This document shows, in pieces, positions 35,000 to 42,196 of a stretch of 64,000 nucleotides of DNA. The notes under the pieces are model-generated. The model ran no database searches. It was not told where the DNA came from and was given only the letters and a program-made list of their open reading frames with translations. How positions within the stretch are numbered: position 1 is the first letter of the stretch; every line of letters begins with the position of its first letter. The DNA comes from Acidimicrobiia bacterium (lineage in GTDB: Bacteria > Acidobacteriota > Vicinamibacteria > Vicinamibacterales > SCN-69-37): the NCBI GenBank assembly GCA_016871335.1, contig VFZF01000008.1:89729-153728 (forward strand), given 5' to 3'. A program made the position numbers and the translations under genes.

Positions 35000-35841
35000 T
35001 GATCATCGACTGCCACACGCACCTCAACTACTACGACGACGAATCGGTGGACGATCTGGCGGGATGTGTCACGCGTCTGCAGACGGCGATGCGACGCAAT
35101 CGCGTGGACGTGTCGCTGGTGTTGACGTCCTACAAGGTCACGCCGGGACGCCCATCCACACGCGCGGTGATTGACGCGACCCGCCATCTGCCCAACATCC
35201 ATGTGGTGGCGGGGGTGCCCTGGAAGGCTCTCAATGACGGCCACATTGAAGAGTGGCGCGGCATGCTCCAGGCCGGCGAGATCAAAGGTCTGAAGTTGTA
35301 TCCGGGGTACGAGCCGTTTTATCCCGCCGACCAGAAACTCGAACCCGTGTACCGCCTCGCCGAAGAGTTTGACGTGCCGGTGATGATTCACTGCGGCGAT
35401 ACGTATGCGCCGACCGGCAAGGTCAAGTTTGCGCATCCCCTCAACGTCGATGAAGTCGCGGTGGATTTTCCGAAGGTCCGGTTCCTGATTTGCCACCTCG
35501 GCAATCCGTGGTTCCGTGACTGCATGGAAGTGGTCTACAAGAACGAGAACGTGTACACCGATATCTCGGGACTCACCCTCGGGGACTTCAACGACCGGTT
35601 CGAGGCCTACATGCGGGCGCAGTTGAAGGAGATGCTGCTGTGGGGCATGAACCCGCGCAAGGTGCTCTACGGCACCGACTGGCCGCTGGCCACCATGGAG
35701 TCGTACCTCGGGTTTGTCGAGGAACTGAAGTGGCCCCCCAAGGACCGCGCGTTGATGCTCTTCGAGAACGCGGTGGGCCTCTTCAACCTGGATCCGCCAC
35801 GGCCATCGTCGGGCATCGGGGCGTTGCTGAGGGGGATTTGA
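34999..35841 (+). CDS. Amidohydrolase_2-family metal hydrolase
   Basis: 280 residues, TIM-barrel hydrolase. HxH is at the N-terminus (DCHTHLNYY), with later His in VMIHCGDTY and FLICHLGNP and Asp in YGTDWPL. These define the amidohydrolase-2 family (decarboxylases, lactonases and hydrolases); the reaction cannot be assigned. ATG 34999 overlaps the previous TGA, and the TGA overlaps the TTG of the following GH15 fragment, so the three were built as an operon. Confidence 0.85.
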   Translation: MIIDCHTHLNYYDDESVDDLAGCVTRLQTAMRRNRVDVSLVLTSYKVTPGRPSTRAVIDATRHLPNIHVVAGVPWKALNDGHIEEWRGMLQAGEIKGLKLYPGYEPFYPADQKLEPVYRLAEEFDVPVMIHCGDTYAPTGKVKFAHPLNVDEVAVDFPKVRFLICHLGNPWFRDCMEVVYKNENVYTDISGLTLGDFNDRFEAYMRAQLKEMLLWGMNPRKVLYGTDWPLATMESYLGFVEELKWPPKDRALMLFENAVGLFNLDPPRPSSGIGALLRGI

Positions 35842-36052
35842 TCGCGCCGTGGGCCCCGTTCCGCCGCGTCGACGGCTACCTGCCGCTCGAAGATCACGGG
35901 CTGGTGGGGGATGGGTCCACCGCGGCACTCATCGCGCGCGATGGGGCCGTCGTCTGGCTGTGCGCCCCGCGATTTGATTCTCCGCCGCTGCTGTGCAGCC
36001 TGCTCGACACCTCGCGCGGTGGCCACTTTCGCATCGCGCTCGAGGGCCAGAT
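35838..36052 (+). pseudogene. 5' fragment of a GH15 / trehalase-like gene
   Basis: TTG 35838, preceded by GAGGGGGA, opens a protein starting with a typical GH15 N-terminal domain: GYLPLEDHGLVGDGSTAALI, then RDGAVVWLCAPRFDSPPLL and GGHFRIALEG. About 70 residues in, homology stops at 36038-36052, and the rest of the frame (to 36236) is only the opposite strand of the VWA gene. A complete enzyme has roughly 600 residues, so the catalytic barrel is lost. Confidence 0.8.
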
Positions 36053-36479
36053 CGGTCGGCTCAAGTTGGTCGATGAATCGCAGGATGCCCTGGCGATACG
36101 CCATCACCGATCCCGGCTGAAAACTCGACTCGTCCACGGCGATGACATACGTCCGACGTGGTTGTGGGGAGGCGCCGACGGCGCTCGCGGTGCGGCTCGG
36201 CTCGGTCGGTGTCGTCGCCGGCAACCCGGCGGCTGAGGTGGCTTGGGTACGGTAGTCGATGAACTCCACGTTCGCGACCGGCCGGCGGCGTCCGCTGATC
36301 TCGACGATGAAGTCTGAAGCGGTCAGGTCAGTGACCGGTGTGCCGTCACGCGTCACGACCTGCACGTCGACCAGCACCGGATCGGTCCCGGTCCGGAACA
36401 CCGGCTGCTGTGCGGTTGTGTCGGGCGCACTCAGCCACGCACACGCCAGAGCGGCGACGACCAGCGCACCTTGTCGCAT
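36053..36479 (-). pseudogene. 5' fragment of an exported VWA-domain protein
   Basis: From ATG 36479: signal peptide (MRQGALVVAALACAWLSA), then the acidobacterial VWA pattern FRTGTDPVLVDVQVVTRDGTPVTDL, VYVIAVDESS-like text (RRTYVIAVDESSFQPG) and RFIDQLEPTDL. There the domain ends at the junction with the GH15 fragment, missing most of the VWA fold. The frame then continues to 35667 as non-coding reverse complement. Confidence 0.78.
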
Positions 36480-36501
36480 ACCGCGCAGGCTACCACACGC
36501 A

Positions 36502-36633
36502 GTGCGGGGTGCTCGGTGCTGAGTGCTCGGTGCTTGTGCTGGGTGCCTAGTGCCGAGTGCTGGGTGCGCACTGAGCACCGTGCATGAGGCACCGAGCACC
36601 GGCACTCAGCACTGAGCACTCAGCACCCTGCAC
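36502..36633. repeat. Large inverted GTGC/GCAC 7-bp element
   Basis: Left arm GTGC at 36502, 509, 516, 523, 530, 536, 543, 550, 557, 564; right arm GCAC at 36568, 575, (582 GCAT), 589, 596, 602, 609, 616, 623, 630. Both have ten motifs with 7-bp steps and one 6-bp step in the same place (fifth interval from the outside). The two arms can fold into a long imperfect hairpin. It lies between the VWA fragment and the end of the SNF2 gene (stop at 36643). Confidence 0.9.
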
Positions 36634-36642
36634 TACGAGGCG

Positions 36643-39474
36643 TCACCCCAACAGAAACTCGAGTTCCGACGTGCTGAGCCCGGCGAGGCCGACGGGATTG
36701 GCGGAGAGGACAGCGTCGGCGAGGGCGCGTTTGGTGTCCTGGAGCGCGAGCACCTTCTGCTCGACGGTGTCTTCCGCGATGAGGCGGTAGGCGAAGACTT
36801 CCTTCGTCTGGCCGATGCGGTGGGTGCGGTCGATGGCCTGGGCTTCCACCGCGGGGTTCCACCAGGGGTCGAGCAGGAAGACGTAGTCCGCGGCCGTGAG
36901 GTTGAGACCGACGCCGCCGGCCTTGAGGCTCACCAGGAAGACAGGGCAGTGGGGATCGGTCTGGAAGCGCTCGATGCGCGGCGCGCGATCACGCGTGCGG
37001 CCGTCCATGTATTCGTATGTGATCTTCGCCTGGTCAAGCGCCGGCTTCACCAGCGCCAGCAGACTGGTGAACTGCGAGAACACCAGCGCCTTGTGGCCTT
37101 CGTCCACGACCTCGCGCAGTAGTTCCAGGAGCAGTTCGATCTTCGAGGACTTCTCATGTTGTCGCGCCGGAGCGATCAGGCCGGGATGACAGGCCGCCTG
37201 GCGCAGACGGAGCAACGCCTCCAGCACCTGAAGCCCCGATCGCTGCACGCCGACCTTCGACACGTGCGCAAGCAGTGACGTCCGGTAGTGCCGTCGCAAT
37301 GCGTCGTAGAAGCTGCGCTCACGTGGCGTGAGCTCGCACGTGAGCGTCTGTTCCGTGCGTGCGGGCAGTTCGGTCGCGACCTGGGCCTTCGTGCGTCGGA
37401 GCAGGAATGGCCGAAGGCCACGGGCCACAAGCGCCACCGTGTCTTCCGCCTGTCCTTTTGCGGCCTTCCGGAAGTGTGAGGCGCGACCGAGCAGCCCCGG
37501 GTTGAGGAACTCAAACAGGCTCCACAACTCTCCGAGATGGTTCTCAATCGGGGTGCCGGACAACGCGAGCCGGAACCGGCTGTTCAGCAGGCGCACCGCC
37601 TTGGCGGCCTCGGTCGAGGCGTTTTTGATCGCCTGCGCTTCGTCGAGAATCACGTACTCGAAGTCCACCTGCCGCAGCTGGTCGATGTCGCGGCGGACGG
37701 TGCCGTAGGTCACGATCACCAGGTCGACGTGCGCCAGCTGGTCGTCGGCGCTTCGGCGGTCGAGTGACGAGTAGTCGAGCACCCGCAGCGTGGGGGTGAA
37801 TTTCGCGGCTTCGGCCTTCCAGTTGTGCACGACCGACCGGGGGACGACGACCAGTGATGGCCGCGGCGCGGTTGCCGCCACACGCGCGAGTTCGGCGAGC
37901 ACGGTCACGGTCTTGCCCAGCCCCATGTCGTCGGCGAGGCACCCGCCAAACGAAAAGTGTCGGAGGAACTGGATCCAGCCGAGGGCTTCCCGCTGGTAGC
38001 TGCGCAGGTCCCCGTGGAAGGTCGCCGGCGGATCCATCGCCTCCGGGTGCTGGGCCGTGGACAGGCGTTCACGCAACCGCGCAAACGCGTCGTCGACCGT
38101 GACCTCCGCGGAGGTCTGGGCATCGAGCAGCGCATCGAGCAGCGCCGCCTGATGGGTGCGATACCGGATGGAGCCGTCGGGCTGTGTGATGCCGGCGGCG
38201 GTGAGAGGCGTGTATCGTCGCAGCCACTCTTCGGGCAACACGCCCAGTGACCCGTCACCGAGCCGGACGGTGCGATCGCCGCGGTCGAGGGCCGCGAGCA
38301 ACTCGGGCAGCGTCGCCGAGACGTCACCAAACGCGACAACCGCGTTGAGATCAAACCAGTCGATGCCGGATGTGACAGACAGTCGGAGCGGTCCTGCCGC
38401 GCGGTACGGGACGCCATTGGCTTCCACCGTCCACCCCAGGCCGGTCAATTCACCGACCACCCCGGACAGCGCCTTCGCGGGCACCCGCCAGCCGCCGGAA
38501 TCCACCGACAGACCGCTCGTGATCAATTGCGCCTCGGCGGTTTCCTCCTCGGTCTCGTCACGATGGATGAAGCGCTGACGCGCTTCGTCGAAATAGGGCG
38601 ACGGATCCGTCTCCTGCACAAGCGTGCCGTCGTAGGCGAATGTCAGCGTGGCATCGAGCCACTCGGGTGAGATTGCCGGAGCCAGCCGCAGGTGGGGCAC
38701 CGGCGCCGTGCGCACAGGCTCGATGCGCAGACGCGGAGGCAGCGCCTCTGCGTCGACCCCATACCGGCTGAGCCACTGCGCCAGGCGGGACGTGTCCTGA
38801 TCGGGCACCACCATCGTGCCGGCCGCCCGCATGACGGACACCACGCCGGTGGAGGGGCCGGGGTCAAAGTGCGCCGCGCGTTCGTGTGTGATGAACAGGC
38901 CGACGTCGAGCACGATCACCGGACCGGTCACCGGCAGCGCGTCGTGCGCGCGCGCAAACACCCCGCGCACCAGATGGTCGCGGTCGTCTTCCTCCGCCTG
39001 AATCTCAAACCGCCACTCCGGGCCATCGTCCCACTGCAGCAACCGCGTGGAGGTGGAGCCCGGAGTGTCTCTGAGGATGAGCCGACCGGCGCGCGCCGCC
39101 AGCGGCACCCAGTCGAGGGCGAGCGCGTCGGGCAGCGTGACCACCAGCGCGACGTTGCCGGACGGGTCGCTGGCAGGGGAGCCACCGACCCGTCGGGCGC
39201 CGAGCAACGGACCGAGCAGCCGGCGATCTGTTGCCGACGTGCGCAACGCCGCATCGTCTGTGATGACGGCCGGCACGGGGCGGTCCCAGGTGCCGTCCGG
39301 ACGCCGGGGACGCGCGAGCAGGCGCACCGTCAGCGCCCGCGCCTGGCGCGTAGCCTCCGCATCAATCGCATACAGGTACTCGACACGATGCCCGGTGGGC
39401 GTGTCGGTGATCGCCTGATCCGTCCGCAATCGCGCATCCAGGGCGGTCAGGATTTCGTCGATTTTCAAAAACAC
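36643..39474 (-). CDS. SNF2-family helicase (RapA/HepA-like)
   Basis: 943 residues from GTG 39474. An N-terminal unassigned region (about 1-440) precedes the ATPase core. Motif I is DDMGLGKTVTVL, motif II DEAQAIKN, motif III SGTPIENHLGELWSL, and helicase C has VFSQFTSLL, LVSLKAGGVGLNLTAADYVFLLDPWWNP and RTHRIGQTKEV. SNF2 proteins of this bacterial class remodel nucleic acid-protein complexes; RapA recycles RNA polymerase. Its neighbour upstream is the truncated gene at 39476. Confidence 0.92.
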   Translation of the reverse strand: MFLKIDEILTALDARLRTDQAITDTPTGHRVEYLYAIDAEATRQARALTVRLLARPRRPDGTWDRPVPAVITDDAALRTSATDRRLLGPLLGARRVGGSPASDPSGNVALVVTLPDALALDWVPLAARAGRLILRDTPGSTSTRLLQWDDGPEWRFEIQAEEDDRDHLVRGVFARAHDALPVTGPVIVLDVGLFITHERAAHFDPGPSTGVVSVMRAAGTMVVPDQDTSRLAQWLSRYGVDAEALPPRLRIEPVRTAPVPHLRLAPAISPEWLDATLTFAYDGTLVQETDPSPYFDEARQRFIHRDETEEETAEAQLITSGLSVDSGGWRVPAKALSGVVGELTGLGWTVEANGVPYRAAGPLRLSVTSGIDWFDLNAVVAFGDVSATLPELLAALDRGDRTVRLGDGSLGVLPEEWLRRYTPLTAAGITQPDGSIRYRTHQAALLDALLDAQTSAEVTVDDAFARLRERLSTAQHPEAMDPPATFHGDLRSYQREALGWIQFLRHFSFGGCLADDMGLGKTVTVLAELARVAATAPRPSLVVVPRSVVHNWKAEAAKFTPTLRVLDYSSLDRRSADDQLAHVDLVIVTYGTVRRDIDQLRQVDFEYVILDEAQAIKNASTEAAKAVRLLNSRFRLALSGTPIENHLGELWSLFEFLNPGLLGRASHFRKAAKGQAEDTVALVARGLRPFLLRRTKAQVATELPARTEQTLTCELTPRERSFYDALRRHYRTSLLAHVSKVGVQRSGLQVLEALLRLRQAACHPGLIAPARQHEKSSKIELLLELLREVVDEGHKALVFSQFTSLLALVKPALDQAKITYEYMDGRTRDRAPRIERFQTDPHCPVFLVSLKAGGVGLNLTAADYVFLLDPWWNPAVEAQAIDRTHRIGQTKEVFAYRLIAEDTVEQKVLALQDTKRALADAVLSANPVGLAGLSTSELEFLLG

Positions 39475-39475
39475 C

Positions 39476-40135
39476 TCAGTCCGCAGTCTCCGAACTGCCC
39501 ATGATACAGTCAGTGGTGCTCAGTGCTGGGTGCTGGGTGCTCAGTGCATGGACGACATAGCGTCCGGCCAGCAGGCCTGCGGCCCATCGGTCCTGACCTC
39601 CGATTCGGGTGCTGACGAGCACACGCACGGGGATGTCCACGAGTGGTTCCCCACGTTCATCGCGCACCACGCCTGAGATCGCGGGCGGGCGATACATGCT
39701 GATGTTGCCGCTCGTGAACCACTCACCGTCCTTGAGTCCTCTTCGGACGAGCGCCGGCGCGCCGGGCGGGCGCCGATACCCGCCATCGAGATACCCCACG
39801 GGTGACGCGACAAGGGTGTAGTCGCGGAACGCGGGCAGCTGGGTGAAGATGAAGCGGCCCTTCGCATCAGTCATCTGCCTCGGCCGGGCTCCGGACTGTC
39901 CGGCTCCACCGACAAGTTGGATCAGCGCACCCGCGATCGGCGCCCCGGTGGTGCCATCAGTGACAACGCCGCTGATCGCCCCGGTGCCCACCGTCGGCGC
40001 CGCGTCGGCCTGACTGCCGTCACCAAAGGTCATTGTCGATCCTGGCGGGGGCGGCGGCGGGGGCGGCACCTGAGCCGCCGCAGCGCTGGCGACACTCAGG
40101 ACGCCGAGACACACAAGCACGACGGATCGGACCAT
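39476..40135 (-). CDS. Truncated exported carboxypeptidase-regulatory-like protein
   Basis: 219 residues: signal peptide (VVLVCLGVLSVASAAAA), poly-Pro stretch, and carboxypeptidase-regulatory-like beta domains (GAISGVVTDGTTGAPIAGALIQL, ISGVVRDERGEPLVDIPVRV). At GGQDRWAAG the text jumps to LLAGRYVV, as if a short segment was lost, and then runs into the GTGC repeat (encoding HALSTQHPALST) and stops 2 bases before the SNF2 start. Relatives are usually much longer. It may still be exported, but the C-terminus is certainly not native. Confidence 0.75.
   Translation of the reverse strand: MVRSVVLVCLGVLSVASAAAAQVPPPPPPPPGSTMTFGDGSQADAAPTVGTGAISGVVTDGTTGAPIAGALIQLVGGAGQSGARPRQMTDAKGRFIFTQLPAFRDYTLVASPVGYLDGGYRRPPGAPALVRRGLKDGEWFTSGNISMYRPPAISGVVRDERGEPLVDIPVRVLVSTRIGGQDRWAAGLLAGRYVVHALSTQHPALSTTDCIMGSSETAD
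39516..39547 (+). repeat. Half GTGC 7-bp element
   Basis: GTGC at 39516, 39523, 39530, 39537 and 39544, exactly 7 bp apart: five motifs, the first half of the ten-motif element. It forms the C-terminal codons of the truncated gene. Confidence 0.85.
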
Positions 40136-40182
40136 CACGCGCCTCCGGGAATTGGGGTTTGGGGTATGAGACACCGGGAGTC

Positions 40183-40298
40183 GTGCTTTGTGCTCAGTGC
40201 TGGGTGCTCGGTGCCTGTGCTCGGTGCCGAGTGCACGGTGCACTGTGCATTTGGCACCCAGCACAGGCACTCAGCACCGAGCACCCGGCACCCAGCAC
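40183..40298. repeat. Large inverted GTGC/GCAC 7-bp element upstream of ggt
   Basis: Left arm GTGC at 40183, 190, 197, 204, 211, 217, 224, 231, 238, 245 (7,7,7,7,6,7,7,7,7). Right arm GCAC at 40254, 261, 267, 274, 281, 288, 295, with the 6-bp step again the fifth from the outer end. The arms are in register and fold into a long hairpin. It occupies the divergent promoter region between the truncated gene and ggt. Confidence 0.92.
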
Positions 40299-40310
40299 TA
40301 CAATGCGCCT

Positions 40311-42167
40311 ATGTCCAGAACCGCCCAAATCCTCGTCGCAATTGTGATGGTCTTGATTGTCCCGCTGTCGGCGCAGCGGCCCCCGGTGATGGGCCGGAAC
40401 GCCGGGGTGTCGGCGGGGCATCCGCTGACCACGTCGGTGGCGATGGAGATCCTGCAGCAGGGCGGGAACGCGTTTGATGCCGGGGTGGCGGCGCTGCTGG
40501 TCGGGGGCGTCGTTGAGCAGGACCTCTACAGTCTGGGCGGAGAGTCCTTGATCCTTGTGTATCCCCAGAGTGAGAAGACGGTCACCTCGATCGTTGGTCA
40601 GGGCTGGGCGGCGCGTGGAGCCACCATCGACTGGTACACGTCGCGGAACCGGACACTCGCAGGCTCTGGACTCGATCCCGTCGTTGTGCCAGGGGCGCTG
40701 CACGGCGCCCTGACCGTGCTCGAGAAGTGGGGCACGATGTCGTTTGCGCAGGTGTCGGCGCGGGCGATCGAATATGCGCGTGACGGATTTCCGTTGCGAC
40801 CCCGCACGGCGCGGGCGATCGCCGGCCAGCGCCGGTTCATCGACCAGTGGCCGACCAATCAGAAGACCTGGCTGAAGCCTGATCGGACGCTCTACGAAGC
40901 CGGCGACACGCTTGCGCTGCCCGACCTGGCGGCGACTCTCCAGAGGATGGTCGATGCGGAACGCGTCGCAGCAGGGCAGGGCCGGGTCGCTGGTGTCGTG
41001 GCCGCGCGCGACCGCTTCTACAAGGGTGACATCGCGCAGGAGATCGTCGCGTTCCTGAAACAACACGGCATGCCGTGGGAGGAGAGCGATTTCTCCGAGT
41101 TCTACTCGCGCGTCGAGCCGGCGACCTCGATCACCTATCGCGGCTTCCAGATCTTCAAGCAGGGATTCAACAGCCAGGGTCCCTCGATGCTCCAGTCGCT
41201 GAACATCCTCGAACACTTCGACCTCCAGGCGATGGGGCACAACTCCGCCGACTACCTCCACGTCGTCACCGAATCCATGAAGATGGGGTACGCCGATCGC
41301 GATACCTACTACGCCGACCCGACGTTTGTGGATGTGCCGCAGACCGGCTTGCTCTCCAAGGCCTACGCCAAACAACGCGCGAGCCAGATCGACATGGCGA
41401 AGGCGCAAACTGAACAAATCGCCGGCGACCCGCTCCCGTTCGACGACAAGGTCAAGGAGTGGAAGTACTGGAAAGCCGGTGTGGGTGGTGTGGGGGGGGC
41501 AGGGCACGCTGAACTTCAGCGTGCCATCGAGGGCGGCCCCGTGCGCCCGGGCGACGAGGACCCGTCCCTCAAGGACACGACACACATCGCCATCGTGGAC
41601 AAGGCCGGCAACGTGTTTGACTCAACGCCGTCGGGTGGGTGGATTACCGGCGGCGTGATCGCAGGCAATACGGGGATCGGGCTCTCGACACGCGGAGAGC
41701 AGTTCTGGCTTGATCGTGATCGGGCGGCGCAGTTGCGCCCACGGTCAAGGCCGCGGTACACGCTCACGCCGAGTCTCGTGCTGCGCAACGGGCAGCCGTA
41801 CATGGCCATCGGCACACCTGGTGGCGACAACCAGGAGCAGACGATTCTTCAGGCACTGCTCAATGTGCTGGAGTTTCAGGGCGCCTGGTATCCGAACCTG
41901 CACACGGCGTTCGAGCTGCCGCGCATTCAGACGTTCCACTTCCTCGGATCCTTCTGGCCGCATCGCATCGACGCGAACCGGCTCGATCTCGAAACGGGCA
42001 TCGCGCCTGCGGTCCTTGAGTCCCTCAAAGCCCGCGGCCACGACGTCCGCATGGTCGCGCCGTTCTCCATCAGCGGCTGTGCAACCGCCGTGCTCATCGA
42101 CCTGCGCACCGGCACCCGTATCGCAGGTGCCGATCCGCGCCGCGACTGTTACGCCGCCGCGTACTGA
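40311..42167 (+). CDS. ggt: Gamma-glutamyltransferase
   Basis: 618 residues with a signal peptide (LVAIVMVLIVPLSA). The catalytic Thr is T423 in KDTTHIAIVD, where autocleavage separates the two subunits. Earlier hallmarks are GGNAFDAGVAAL and LGGESLILVY; later ones STPSGGWITGG and GTPGGDNQEQTILQ. The enzyme transfers or hydrolyses gamma-glutamyl groups of glutathione and gamma-glutamyl peptides in the periplasm. A Gly-rich stretch just before the nucleophile (GVGGVGGAGHAELQRA) is encoded by a G8 tract and a perfect palindrome (41503-41525), probably a REP insertion. ATG 40311 lies 13 bases after the repeat. Confidence 0.93.
   Translation: MSRTAQILVAIVMVLIVPLSAQRPPVMGRNAGVSAGHPLTTSVAMEILQQGGNAFDAGVAALLVGGVVEQDLYSLGGESLILVYPQSEKTVTSIVGQGWAARGATIDWYTSRNRTLAGSGLDPVVVPGALHGALTVLEKWGTMSFAQVSARAIEYARDGFPLRPRTARAIAGQRRFIDQWPTNQKTWLKPDRTLYEAGDTLALPDLAATLQRMVDAERVAAGQGRVAGVVAARDRFYKGDIAQEIVAFLKQHGMPWEESDFSEFYSRVEPATSITYRGFQIFKQGFNSQGPSMLQSLNILEHFDLQAMGHNSADYLHVVTESMKMGYADRDTYYADPTFVDVPQTGLLSKAYAKQRASQIDMAKAQTEQIAGDPLPFDDKVKEWKYWKAGVGGVGGAGHAELQRAIEGGPVRPGDEDPSLKDTTHIAIVDKAGNVFDSTPSGGWITGGVIAGNTGIGLSTRGEQFWLDRDRAAQLRPRSRPRYTLTPSLVLRNGQPYMAIGTPGGDNQEQTILQALLNVLEFQGAWYPNLHTAFELPRIQTFHFLGSFWPHRIDANRLDLETGIAPAVLESLKARGHDVRMVAPFSISGCATAVLIDLRTGTRIAGADPRRDCYAAAY
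41499..41525 (+). repeat. In-frame REP-like palindrome in ggt
   Basis: GCAG, then perfect arms GGCACGCTGAA (41503-41513) and TTCAGCGTGCC (41515-41525) with a one-base centre. It is laid out as the element at 7320-7346 but with A/T pairs in the stem changed on both sides. It encodes GHAELQRA and is preceded by eight Gs. Confidence 0.75.
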
Positions 42168-42177
42168 CAGGCCGACT

Positions 42178-42196
42178 GCGGACCGTCAGCGTCCGC
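42178..42196. terminator. Short hairpin between convergent ggt and tricorn genes
   Basis: GCGGAC (42178-42183), 7-base loop, GTCCGC (42191-42196). It sits in the 18-base gap and start of the opposite gene. Only 6 bp and no T tract, so weak evidence. Confidence 0.3.

Noticed and set aside
36502..36633. CRISPR-like array
   Set aside because: Units are 7 bp with no spacers of constant length and no cas genes; arms are inverted.
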